A DNA stretch of 64,000 nucleotides from NCBI RefSeq assembly GCF_030406325.1, contig NZ_JAUEQY010000033.1, positions 59,332-123,331 on the forward strand, read 5' to 3'. Origin of the DNA: Actinomadura sp. DC4 (GTDB lineage Bacteria; Actinomycetota; Actinomycetes; Streptosporangiales; Streptosporangiaceae). A program made the position numbers and the translations under genes. The notes beneath the pieces are model-generated. The model was not told the DNA's origin. It searched no databases and was given only the letters and a program-made list of their open reading frames with translations. Positions 1 through 7,930 of the stretch are shown one piece after another; position 1 is the first letter of the stretch; every line of letters begins with the position of its first letter.

Positions 1-84
1 GGGAGAGGACAAGGGGATCACGCTCCTTCGTCCGGCGTTCACACGTCCTCGCTTGAATGGTCACCTTTGATCTTCCGCACCGCC

Positions 85-101
85 TGAGTAGGCCCTACTC
101 A
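85..101. promoter_or_regulatory. 17 bp perfect palindrome, candidate operator
   Basis: TGAGTAGG-C-CCTACTCA is a perfect inverted repeat about 150 bases upstream of the ECF sigma gene. Such symmetry is typical of a dimeric regulator site. No other gene can be assigned between base 1 and 253. A minus-strand gene could begin near bases 20-40 and run off the left edge, but too little of it is present to support a call. Confidence 0.45.
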
Positions 102-253
102 AATGCGCTCGGCCGCTGGGCGGGGCGCGAATCTGCCGGGTAGTTCCGCCCGCGCTTCTGCCTGGTCCGGGGTGGCTCCGCTTGCTTGCATTGGGGCACG
201 GCAGCGGTCGCTCACCGAATACCGCGACCATGGATGAGGAGAGTCCGGGACTC

Positions 254-835
254 ATGAAAAGCCCCACGATGGAACGCGAATCCGGCCAGGCCGTCATCCC
301 GATGTCCGACGACGACCGGCGCGCGCTGGTCAACACGCTGTACGAGGAGCACGGCCGGAGACTGCACGCGTACGCCGTCCGCCTGCTCGGCGACTCCCAC
401 CACGCCGAGGACGTCGTGCAGGAGGCCATGCTCCGCGCCTGGCGCAAGGCCGACAGCCTCGCCCCCGGACGCGGCTCGGTCCAGGGCTGGCTGATGCGTG
501 TCGCGCACAACGTCGCGGTGGACCGGATCCGTGCCCGCCGGGCCCGGCCCGACGAGGTGGAGGAGACCACCGGCGAATACGCGTCCGCCGAGGACCACGC
601 CGCCGCGGTGGTGGAGTCGGTCTTCGTCGAAGCGGCCCTCTCACGTCTGTCACCCGCACACCGGCAGGTTCTGCGGGTCGTGTACTTCGGCGACCACACG
701 GCCGCCCAGGCCGCGGAGCTGCTCGGACTGCCCGTCGGCACGGTGAAGTCCCGCGTCTATCACGCGCTGCGCCAATTGCGGATCCACGTCGAGGAACTGC
801 AGGCCGACTCCGGCGACATGCCCCCGCGCCGGTAA
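254..835 (+). CDS. ECF-type RNA polymerase sigma factor
   Basis: A sigma-70 family protein of 193 aa with only regions 2 and 4, as in extracytoplasmic-function sigma factors. Region 2 (about residues 24-90) contains LYEEHGRRLHAYAVRLLG and the DVVQEAMLRAW core-binding/-10 segment. Region 4 (about 130-185) has LSPAHRQVLRVVYF and the helix-turn-helix AAELLGLPVGTVKSRVYHALRQL, most like the SigK/SigL group. I chose ATG 254 because GAGGAGAG lies about 10 bases upstream; ATGs at 230, 269 and 302 are in frame. No zinc-type anti-sigma gene follows, which is unusual for this group, so control is unclear. A hairpin follows the stop codon, so it is probably monocistronic. Confidence 0.9.
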   Translation: MKSPTMERESGQAVIPMSDDDRRALVNTLYEEHGRRLHAYAVRLLGDSHHAEDVVQEAMLRAWRKADSLAPGRGSVQGWLMRVAHNVAVDRIRARRARPDEVEETTGEYASAEDHAAAVVESVFVEAALSRLSPAHRQVLRVVYFGDHTAAQAAELLGLPVGTVKSRVYHALRQLRIHVEELQADSGDMPPRR

Positions 836-851
836 GTCTCCGTCTCCTTTT

Positions 852-879
852 CCCGGACGTGGCCGAGGCCGCGTCCGGG
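852..879 (+). terminator. Hairpin after the sigma factor gene
   Basis: CCCGGACG (852-859) pairs perfectly with CGTCCGGG (872-879), and the loop contains a further GGCC/GGCC pairing. The T-containing stretch ATCTTCGTGTTT follows. It sits 17 bases after the sigma factor stop and is a plausible intrinsic terminator. Confidence 0.5.
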
Positions 880-969
880 ATCTTCGTGTTTCCGCCCTGA
901 TTTCTTTCCGCACAGGCAGAACTACAGGCAGAATTAACGGCGGAACTGAAGACGAGGAAGGGGCGGCTC

Positions 970-3222
970 ATGGCGGACGCAGGAGCCTTCGGCGAACTCC
1001 TGCGGCGTCACCGCCACGCGGCCGCGCTCACGATCGAGGATCTCTCCGCCGCCTCCGGGGTCAGCGTCCGCGCGATCGGCGACATGGAGCGCGGGCGCAG
1101 CCGCGGCCCCCAGCGCCGTACGGTCGCGGCGCTCGCCGACGCGCTGGGGCTGCCGTCCCCCGACCGCGAGGCGATCGAGGTCGCCGCGCGGGCCGGCCGG
1201 CCGCGTACGGGCACCGCTCCGTCCGGCGGTGGTTGTGAGCTGCCGAGACGTGTGGGCGACTTCACCGGCCGCCGGGCCGAGCTGGACTGGCTCGAACGCC
1301 TCGCCGCCAAGGCCGGAGACGACGGGCCGGCCACGATCGCCACGATCTCCGGGGGCCCGGGTATGGGCAAGTCGGCCCTCGTGGTCCACGCGGCCGTGCA
1401 GCTCGCCCCGTACTTCCCCGACGGGAGTCTCTTCGTCGACCTGCGCGGCATGGACGCCGCCCCGGTCGCCGCCGGGGCGGCCCTGTCGCGGCTGCTGAAG
1501 GCGTTCGGCGTGGCCGAGGGCCGGATCCCGCACGACGAGGAAGAACGCGCGGGGCTCTACCGCTCTCTGCTGGCCGACCGGCGGAGCCTCATCGTGCTCG
1601 ACAACGCCGCCGACGAGGCCCAGGTGCGCTCGCTGCTTCCCGGAGGCGGCGGCAGTCTCGTCCTCGTCACGAGCCGCCGCTCCCTGGCCGGTCTGGAGGG
1701 GGTGCACCAGCTGCCCCTGGCCGGGATGCCGCCGGGGGACGCCGTCCAGATGCTGCGCGGCATCGTCGGTGAGGGCCGCCAGGGCGACGGTGACCTCGAC
1801 GTCGTCGCCGAACTCTGCGGCAACCTGCCGCTGGCCATGCGCATCGCGGGCAACCGGCTGCTCAGCCGCCCCGGCTGGACGGCCGGGCACCTCGCGGGAC
1901 GGCTCGCCGACGAGGAGCGCCGGCTCGACCTGCTCTCCGCGGGGGATCTGCACGTGGGCGCCGCGTTCGCCCTGTCGTACCGGCATCTGTCGGCGCGCGC
2001 GGCCGAGCTCTTCCGCCGGCTGGGGCTCGTGCCCGGGCCCGACTTCGGGGCGGCGATGGGGACGCTGCTCACCGGCGGGAGCCTGGACGACGCCGAGGAC
2101 GCGCTGGAGGAGCTCGTGGACCTGGGGCTCCTGCAGGCGCCCTACCTCGGCCGTTACCGGTTGCACGACCTGGTGCGCCTGTACGCCCGCGCGCGGCTCG
2201 CCGACGAGGAGCCCGAGACCCGCGAGGCCGTACGCCGGCGCATGAACGACTGGCTGCTCGACGTCACGGTCGTGGCCGGCCGCTGGTTCGAGCCGGCGTA
2301 CGGTGAGCCACCGGCCGACTACGACGGGCTGGTGCCGCTCGACACGCGTGACGAGGCGCACGTCTGGCTGGAGGGGGAGAGCGCCAACTGGCTGGCCGCG
2401 CTGCGGTCGGCCGCCGCGGAGGGCCGGCACGCCCGTGTCGTCGAGGTGGCCGGCGCGATGCACTGGTTCTCCGACCGGCTGGTCCACTGGGGCGTCTGGC
2501 GCGAGGTGTTCGAGCTGTCGAGCGGCGCCGCGAACGCGGTGGGCGACCGCCGCGCGGAGGCCGTGCACCTCAACTACCTGGCGTGGGCGCTGTCCTACTG
2601 CGAGGGACGTCACCAAGAGGGCGTCGACTGCGCGCTGCGGGCCTACGAGCTGGCCCGTGAGCTGGGCGACCTCTCCGAGCAGGCATGGGCGCTGCAGTAC
2701 GCCGGGCTGGCCCTGCGGGGCATCCCGGGCTCGAACGAGCGCGTCGCCGCGTACGCCCGCGACGCCGTGGCACTGTTCAGCACCGCGGGCGACTGGGACG
2801 GCTACTACCAGGGCATGGGCGCGGTCGGCGACTCGCTGCGTCGCCTGGGCCGTACCGACGAGGCACTCCGGCACCTCAACGCACTGGTCGGCGAACTGCG
2901 CGACCCGGAGGGGAAGGGCACCGCGTACCTCCGCGAGGCCACGATGGGCCGCACGCTGGCCCGCATCGCCGCCTGCCACGTCGCGGACGGCGACTGGTTA
3001 GCGGCGGCCACCACCCTGCGGACCTGCCTGCCGCTGGTCCGTGAGCACGGCAGCGTGGTCGAGGTCGCGGACCGCTGCTACGAACTGGGTCAGGCGCTGC
3101 ACGAGCTGGGCGACATCCCCGCGACGAGAGCGGCACTGGAGGAAGCACTGGCCGGCTACCGCTCCTTGGGCGACGAACGCGCCGAGACGGTGACCAAGGA
3201 GCTCGCGAGCCTCGACGGCTGA
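970..3222 (+). CDS. XRE-type HTH / NB-ARC ATPase / TPR regulator
   Basis: A 750 aa STAND-type regulator. Residues about 5-70 form an XRE/Cro helix-turn-helix (LTIEDLSAASGVSVRAIGDM). Residues about 95-400 are an NB-ARC ATPase with Walker A GGPGMGKS near 127 and Walker B RRSLIVLDNA, followed by LVLVTSRR. The C-terminal half is helical with TPR-like pairs such as RLGRTDEALRHLN. The layout resembles AfsR/SARP-family regulators, but an XRE HTH replaces the SARP DNA-binding and BTAD domains. A TTA codon at 2998-3000 (about residue 677) could make translation depend on the bldA leucyl tRNA. The targets are unknown. It stands alone, and the next gene is convergent. Confidence 0.9.
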   Translation: MADAGAFGELLRRHRHAAALTIEDLSAASGVSVRAIGDMERGRSRGPQRRTVAALADALGLPSPDREAIEVAARAGRPRTGTAPSGGGCELPRRVGDFTGRRAELDWLERLAAKAGDDGPATIATISGGPGMGKSALVVHAAVQLAPYFPDGSLFVDLRGMDAAPVAAGAALSRLLKAFGVAEGRIPHDEEERAGLYRSLLADRRSLIVLDNAADEAQVRSLLPGGGGSLVLVTSRRSLAGLEGVHQLPLAGMPPGDAVQMLRGIVGEGRQGDGDLDVVAELCGNLPLAMRIAGNRLLSRPGWTAGHLAGRLADEERRLDLLSAGDLHVGAAFALSYRHLSARAAELFRRLGLVPGPDFGAAMGTLLTGGSLDDAEDALEELVDLGLLQAPYLGRYRLHDLVRLYARARLADEEPETREAVRRRMNDWLLDVTVVAGRWFEPAYGEPPADYDGLVPLDTRDEAHVWLEGESANWLAALRSAAAEGRHARVVEVAGAMHWFSDRLVHWGVWREVFELSSGAANAVGDRRAEAVHLNYLAWALSYCEGRHQEGVDCALRAYELARELGDLSEQAWALQYAGLALRGIPGSNERVAAYARDAVALFSTAGDWDGYYQGMGAVGDSLRRLGRTDEALRHLNALVGELRDPEGKGTAYLREATMGRTLARIAACHVADGDWLAAATTLRTCLPLVREHGSVVEVADRCYELGQALHELGDIPATRAALEEALAGYRSLGDERAETVTKELASLDG

Positions 3223-3235
3223 GAGCTCCGGCAGG

Positions 3236-4048
3236 TCACCGGGTTTCTCGGGGCGTGACCAGGGCGACGACGGTCATCGCGGACAGCAGCGCCCAGGCGG
3301 GGGTGAAGCCGTGGGTCAGGTCCGTGAGCAGGCCGAGGGCGGGCGGGCTCGCGATGACGGCGATCTGGGTGACGGCCATCGCCAGGCCGAGGGCGAACCC
3401 CGTCGTTCCGGGTGGCGCCGACTCGGCCACATACGCGACCCATGGGCCGTACCAGCCGATCCCGAAGAAGCCGAGCCAGACGAACACCAGGCAGGCCGCC
3501 ACGGGTGAGCGCCCTGCCGGTGTCATGAGTGCCGTCATCGCCGGCGTCACGGCGGCCAGGCAGGTCGCGACGGCGCCGTAGCGGCCGGACCTGCGGCGGT
3601 CGCTCCAGGCGGCCGCGGCGAGCGCGCCGCCCAGTGGCAGGCCCGCCTGGCGGATGCCCATCGCCAGTCCTCGCTGGGACGGGCCGAACCAGGACGCCAC
3701 CGACTTGCTGCCGCCCGGCTGAACCGTGCTGTATCCCGCGCCGACGACCAGCAGGGACACGTATCCCGGAGCCAGGCTTCCCACGCCCAGGCTCACGGCG
3801 ACGACGCAGGCGCCCGTGCCGACGACCCAGCGTTCGTCGTAGCGGTCCAGGAGTTCCCCGGCGATCAGCAACCCGGCCAGCGGGGCGAGCTGGGCGGCCG
3901 ATAGCAGGAGGCCGAGCTGAGCCGTGCTCAGGCTCAGGTCGCCTCGCAGGCCGACGCTCATCGCCCCGATGCCCTGTACGAAGAACCCGGAGGTGGCCTG
4001 GAGGAAGGTGGCGATGGCGAGGACGGTCCACCGGTGGCCGGCCGTCAC
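3236..4048 (-). CDS. MFS-family transporter, internally shortened
   Basis: This reads as a major facilitator protein but has only about 270 aa against the usual 400. The N-terminal half shows about five membrane segments, starting TVLAIATFLQATSGFF. The text then passes from LPLGGALAAAA straight into WSDRRRSGRYGAVATC, which resembles the loop after TM8, followed by four more segments. This suggests an in-frame loss of roughly TM6-TM8. The GTG start at 4048 overlaps the stop of the upstream acetyltransferase as GTGA, so the two are translationally coupled. The substrate is unknown and the protein may be inactive. Confidence 0.75.
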   Translation of the reverse strand: MTAGHRWTVLAIATFLQATSGFFVQGIGAMSVGLRGDLSLSTAQLGLLLSAAQLAPLAGLLIAGELLDRYDERWVVGTGACVVAVSLGVGSLAPGYVSLLVVGAGYSTVQPGGSKSVASWFGPSQRGLAMGIRQAGLPLGGALAAAAWSDRRRSGRYGAVATCLAAVTPAMTALMTPAGRSPVAACLVFVWLGFFGIGWYGPWVAYVAESAPPGTTGFALGLAMAVTQIAVIASPPALGLLTDLTHGFTPAWALLSAMTVVALVTPRETR

Positions 4049-4518
4049 GGACGCCGGTAGAGAGCGGGGTCCGGGTGGTCGACGAAGCCGAGTTCCCGGT
4101 AGAGCGGTGCGCCTTCGGGCGAGGCGTACAGGTCGACGCGGGCGGCGTCGCGTTCGCGGAACCAGCCGAGCAGGGCGTTCATGATCGCCCGGCTGTGGCC
4201 GCGCCGCCGGTACGCCGGGTCGGTGACCACGCCGATGACGTGCCCGACGCGGCCGTTGCGCGAGTGAGGGCCGGGGAACCACTGCTCGATGGTGCCGATG
4301 CCGCAGGCGGTGAGCCCGTCGTCGCCGTCCACGACCAGGATCCGCGCGTCGTCGGCCGTCAGCTTCTCCTTGAAGACGGTGGCCAGCAGGTCCCGCCAGT
4401 CGTCGCCCGCCGAGTGGAAGTAGTCATCGCCCATGGTCTCGAACAACGACGCCCGCAGCCGTACGAGCTCCGCGACGTCGTTCTCCACCGCCTGCCGTAC
4501 ACCGGTCTTGTCTGACAT
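4045..4518 (-). CDS. GNAT-family N-acetyltransferase
   Basis: A 157 aa single-domain GNAT protein, predicted to move an acetyl group from acetyl-CoA to an amine. The acetyl-CoA pyrophosphate loop is visible as YRRRGHSRAIMNALLGWF (motif A), preceded by strand VGHVIGVVTDPA and followed by the C-terminal LYRELGFVD typical of the fold. It is the first gene of a two-gene unit with the shortened MFS gene and is divergent from the CGNR gene across 26 bases. The substrate cannot be told. Confidence 0.88.
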   Translation of the reverse strand: MSDKTGVRQAVENDVAELVRLRASLFETMGDDYFHSAGDDWRDLLATVFKEKLTADDARILVVDGDDGLTACGIGTIEQWFPGPHSRNGRVGHVIGVVTDPAYRRRGHSRAIMNALLGWFRERDAARVDLYASPEGAPLYRELGFVDHPDPALYRRP

Positions 4519-4544
4519 GTCACCCAGCCTGATGTAATGCCCTT

Positions 4545-5075
4545 ATGCACCTCAACCCTTACGGGGAGGACGCCGTGAACCTGGCCGCCTCTCTGGCCAA
4601 CCGCCGCCCGGCCGGTGCCGAAGAGCTGGCGGACCGCTGCCGCGCCGCCGGGCTGGTGCTGGAACACCCTGTCACGACGCAGGACCTGCGCCGCGTCCTG
4701 GCCGCACTGGACGAGTGGGAGAAGGTCGTCGACACCGCGGACGAGCACGTACGCGCCGAGCTGGTCAACGAGATGATCGCGGCGTCGGCGGCGTATCCGC
4801 GCCTGACCGACCACGCCGAGAACGGCTGGCACCTGCACTACCGCGACGACCGCCGGCCGCTCGGCTCGGTGCTGTTCGCCCTCATCTCGGTCGGCACCGC
4901 CCTGCACCTGGTGGGCCGGGGCATGCACCGCCTCCGCCGCTGCGCCGTGACCGAATGCACGATGATCTTCGCCGACACCACCCGGACCGGCCGGCAGCGC
5001 TACTGCTCCCAGCGCTGCGCCAACCGCGACGCCGTCCGCCGCCACCGCGCACGAACCGCGGGGCTACGCGAGTAG
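4545..5075 (+). CDS. CGNR zinc-finger / ABATE-domain regulator
   Basis: A 176 aa protein of the ABATE plus CGNR family of putative stress-related transcription regulators. The C-terminal zinc finger is clear: CAVTECTMIFADTTRTGRQ, then YCSQRCANRDAVRRHR, giving four cysteines. The N-terminus has the usual N-x-Y-G-x-x-A-V-N-L-A-x-S-L-x-N pattern of the ABATE domain. Its last 12 bases overlap the 3' end of the convergent LLM gene. Targets are unknown; the divergent acetyltransferase/MFS pair is the obvious candidate. Confidence 0.88.
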   Translation: MHLNPYGEDAVNLAASLANRRPAGAEELADRCRAAGLVLEHPVTTQDLRRVLAALDEWEKVVDTADEHVRAELVNEMIAASAAYPRLTDHAENGWHLHYRDDRRPLGSVLFALISVGTALHLVGRGMHRLRRCAVTECTMIFADTTRTGRQRYCSQRCANRDAVRRHRARTAGLRE

Positions 5076-5948
5076 TGCCCGGGTCTCCGCGAGGAGGTCG
5101 CACTGGTGGCGCCAGTCGCCTCCGGAAATGCCCATGACGAGGTGACGTGCGCCGGCGTCGTGGTACGCGGCGACGCGCTCGGCCGCCTGGCCCGGGTCGC
5201 CGGTGATCGGGATCGGCAGGACCTGCTCCAACGGCCTGCCGTACGCCTGGGCGATCCCGGAGGCGATCTCCTCGCGCGCAGGTACGCCCGGTCCCAGGGC
5301 TCCCGCCGCGCCGATGGCGATCACGGGGACGGGCCGTCGCGCCGCGAGCCCGGCGAGCCTGCCGGCCCCGGCGGCGACCTCCTGCGGGGAGACCAGCGAG
5401 GGGAACCAGCCGTCGCCCAGCCGCGCGGCTCGCCGCAGGGCGACCGCCGAGGCGTTGCCGACCCAGATCGGTGGTGGCGTGACGGCGGGGGTCGGCTCGA
5501 TCTCGGGCTGCCCCGGCTCGCCGGTGAGCCGTACGCGATCACCGGCGAGCAGCTTGGGCAGCAGCTCCAGAGCGGCGTCGGTGCGCCTGCCGCGTTCGGC
5601 GTACGCCACGCCCGCGGCCGCCCACTGAGCGGGCCCGCCGCCCGAGCCGACGCCGAGGATCAGCCGGCCGCCGGAGACGTATTGCAGGCTCGCGACCTGC
5701 TTGACCGCCCAGGCGAGCGGCCGGATCGCCGGGACGAGAACGCTTGCGCCGATCGTGATCCGCCCGGTCGCGGCGGCCGCGACGGCGAGTGCGATGGGAC
5801 CGTCCAGGGTCGGCATGCCGACGGCGAGGTGGTCACCGTGCCAGACGCCGTCGAGGCCGGCCTGCTCGGCGTGCCGGGCGGCGGCCGCCAGATCGAGGTT
5901 CTGCGTCCGTTGCACCTCGACGGAGGGCAGAATGACGCCGATCTTCAT
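5064..5948 (-). CDS. LLM-class F420-dependent oxidoreductase
   Basis: A luciferase-like TIM-barrel oxidoreductase of 294 aa, a family that uses reduced F420 or FMN. Family marks are MKIGVILPS at the start, EQAGLDGVWHGDHLAV, RITIGASVLVPAIRPL, KQVASLQYVSGGRLILGVGSGG and PPPIWVGNASAVALRRAARLGDGWFPS. I place the start at ATG 5948; ATG 5966 is in frame 18 bases upstream, and neither has a clear ribosome-binding site. The substrate is unknown. It is divergent from the hypothetical gene that begins at 6053. Confidence 0.87.
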   Translation of the reverse strand: MKIGVILPSVEVQRTQNLDLAAAARHAEQAGLDGVWHGDHLAVGMPTLDGPIALAVAAAATGRITIGASVLVPAIRPLAWAVKQVASLQYVSGGRLILGVGSGGGPAQWAAAGVAYAERGRRTDAALELLPKLLAGDRVRLTGEPGQPEIEPTPAVTPPPIWVGNASAVALRRAARLGDGWFPSLVSPQEVAAGAGRLAGLAARRPVPVIAIGAAGALGPGVPAREEIASGIAQAYGRPLEQVLPIPITGDPGQAAERVAAYHDAGARHLVMGISGGDWRHQCDLLAETRALLA

Positions 5949-6052
5949 CACCGTATCGGGATTCATCGCACCGATCGTGGCCGCGGGCCGTACGTCCGGA
6001 CAATCGGTCTTCCGGCCTACGACCACGCTCGTCAGGGCGGAGAGAACGAGCC

Positions 6053-6703
6053 ATGCCGACCTTCTCGATCTTCGATCGTGGTCTCTGCGTCGAACGACGG
6101 AGCCCCGATCACGCACTGGACGACGTGGCCGCCCGTCGCGACACGGTCCTCCAGGCGCTCGAGATCCTCCGTCCCGTCGTCCGGCCGCTCGCCATCGAGA
6201 TCACGATGGGCTCCCTCGACCCAGAGACCTTCGCGTCGGACTTCGAGCTGATCCGCCGAGTCGCCTCCCGCACCATTCCGGCCGGAGTCGCCCATCAATC
6301 GGCGTTCGCGGAGTCTCCCGAGGCTGAACTGGTCGATTCGCTCACGCCCGACGTCGTGCTGGAGGCACTCACGCCCGCCGAAAGCGACTGGGACATCCAT
6401 TCGGTACGCGCCCTCGTGACCGCGGCCCGGACCGAAGTGGCGAACCCGCGCATCGACCGAATGCCCTCACTCGAGGTCCCCACACTGGAGATGGACGGCG
6501 AGCGGTGGCTGGTGGGCCCGGTCGACGAACCGGGTTACCGCCTCCAGCCCCCGATCAGCCTCCGATGGCAGCAGGAGCGGGGCGAACTGCGGCTGTCGGT
6601 CGAAGCCTTCTGGAGCCTGTGGTGGCAGCTCGGATCGGCGGAGCACACCGCGCTCCGTGAGGCGGAACGAGCCCTGGACGAATCGGGTTTCCAGGTGGAC
6701 TGA
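6053..6703 (+). CDS. Hypothetical protein
   Basis: A 216 aa soluble protein that I do not recognise. There is no signal peptide or membrane segment. It contains acidic stretches and a tryptophan-rich C-terminal part (ISLRWQQERGELRL, then FWSLWWQLG). GGCGGAGAG lies about 10 bases before the ATG and codon use is normal, so it is a real gene. It might be a stand-alone immunity-like or scaffold protein, but nothing in the sequence proves this. Confidence 0.7.
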   Translation: MPTFSIFDRGLCVERRSPDHALDDVAARRDTVLQALEILRPVVRPLAIEITMGSLDPETFASDFELIRRVASRTIPAGVAHQSAFAESPEAELVDSLTPDVVLEALTPAESDWDIHSVRALVTAARTEVANPRIDRMPSLEVPTLEMDGERWLVGPVDEPGYRLQPPISLRWQQERGELRLSVEAFWSLWWQLGSAEHTALREAERALDESGFQVD

Positions 6704-6879
6704 TCAGTGCCGCCGCTCTGAGGTGTTCGTTCAAGAAGTTCGACGACACGGTGACGTTCCGCACCGTCCGGACCAGCACACAGATCCGCTGGAGCACGTA
6801 CCGGATCAGCCTCCAGCCGGTCGTCGGCGGCACCGCCAGCACAAGCGACGTCGACCCCGACAGCTTCTGCACGGACTGA
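6700..6879 (+). pseudogene. Remnant of a coding sequence (C-terminal fragment)
   Basis: Directly after the hypothetical gene, one frame reads with good GC-rich codon choice through residues such as SFKKFDDTVTFRTVRTSTQ and ends DPDSFCTD at the TGA 6877-6879. It lacks an ATG and a ribosome-binding site; only a late GTG at 6751 could start it. It looks like the 3' end of a lost gene, family unknown. Bases 6880-7016 hold nothing recognisable. Confidence 0.4.
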
Positions 6880-7016
6880 CCCGCCGGCTATGGAAGTGCC
6901 GGGTCTCGCGGGTGCGGGATCTCGTAGCCGCCGACCACCTCGGCCGCCAGCCGCGCGAACCTCACCGCCACCCGGTCCCGCAGGTGCGCGAAAAGACGAC
7001 GGGAGCGACATCGCGT

Positions 7017-7904
7017 TCATGTCCGCTGAGAGCCGCCCGGTTCCGTACGGTAGACGGCGGCCGCGTCGGGCACCGCCGGCACGCCCAGTTCCTCCGCCAC
7101 GCTCGCCAGCGCCTCGGTCGCGACGGACGGATCGTGGCGGCCGTCGGCGGTGAAGTACGGCGCGACGTAGCGTTCGTAGTGCCGGCGGGCCTCGGCCTCG
7201 CTGAGGTTCGGGATCAGGGCGTTGACATACCGGACGGCGAGGTCCGGCTCGTCGTGGATGGCGCGCAGCGCCCGGCGGTTGGCCCGTACGAGGGCCAGCA
7301 CCGCCGGATCGTCCGGCGCGATGTGAGTGGGATCCACGGCGACGCCCACCGTGGGGATCCGGAAGTCGTCCCCGACGAAGGCCAGCAGCCGCAGGCCGTT
7401 GTCCCGGGCCGCGACCTCGGGGGCCAGGGTGCTGCCGACGAACGCCGCGTCCAGCGATCCCTCGGCGAGCCGCCGGAGGTGGTGGCTGTAGTCGCCCGGT
7501 GTCATGACGACCGCCTGGACGTCACGGTCCGGATCGAGTCCGTGCCTCCTGAGCACGATGCGGGAGAAGCACCCAGGCGCGGTCCTCGGCGGGTGGATCC
7601 CGATCCGGCGGCCCCGCAGCTCCTCGACCGACGCGTAGGCGTCGCGGGCGAGCAGCCAGAACAGCGGCCGGTCGGTGTTGACGCACAGAGCCGTCCACGG
7701 GACGCCGCCGGTCACGCGCGACAGCACCGCCCGGCCCAGCCCGATCGTGGCGGTCCGCCGGACCCGCTCGTCGTCCCAGGCACAGCCGTCGCGCAGGGCG
7801 ACGTGGACTCCCTCCCGCTCGTAGTAGTCCTGCTGGTCGGCGACGTACGCGACCAGTTCCTCGTGGATTCCCAGCCCGACGTAGGTCAGGTCGATGGTGT
7901 GCAC
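7017..7904 (-). CDS. NMT1/THI5-like substrate-binding protein, no signal peptide
   Basis: A 295 aa protein resembling ABC-type substrate-binding proteins of the NMT1/THI5 and taurine/nitrate group: LTYVGLGIHEELVAYVADQ at the start, a central LRGRRIGIHPPRTAPG, then LAEGSLDAAFVGSTLAPE and LLAFVGDDFRIPTVG. It begins directly with the first beta strand, with no lipobox or signal peptide, so it may be a cytoplasmic enzyme or sensor of this fold rather than a transporter part. No ABC permease or ATPase is nearby. The GTG start at 7904 is preceded by AAAGGAG. The SDR gene lies 26 bases upstream on the same strand and may share the transcript. Confidence 0.75.
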   Translation of the reverse strand: MHTIDLTYVGLGIHEELVAYVADQQDYYEREGVHVALRDGCAWDDERVRRTATIGLGRAVLSRVTGGVPWTALCVNTDRPLFWLLARDAYASVEELRGRRIGIHPPRTAPGCFSRIVLRRHGLDPDRDVQAVVMTPGDYSHHLRRLAEGSLDAAFVGSTLAPEVAARDNGLRLLAFVGDDFRIPTVGVAVDPTHIAPDDPAVLALVRANRRALRAIHDEPDLAVRYVNALIPNLSEAEARRHYERYVAPYFTADGRHDPSVATEALASVAEELGVPAVPDAAAVYRTEPGGSQRT

Positions 7905-7930
7905 TGCGAGGACTCCTTTCCGGGGATGCG

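Noticed and set aside
934..2979. Long open frame on the minus strand opposite the NB-ARC gene
   Set aside because: It is an antisense shadow of high third-position GC; no ribosome-binding site or family motif, and the plus-strand gene is certain.
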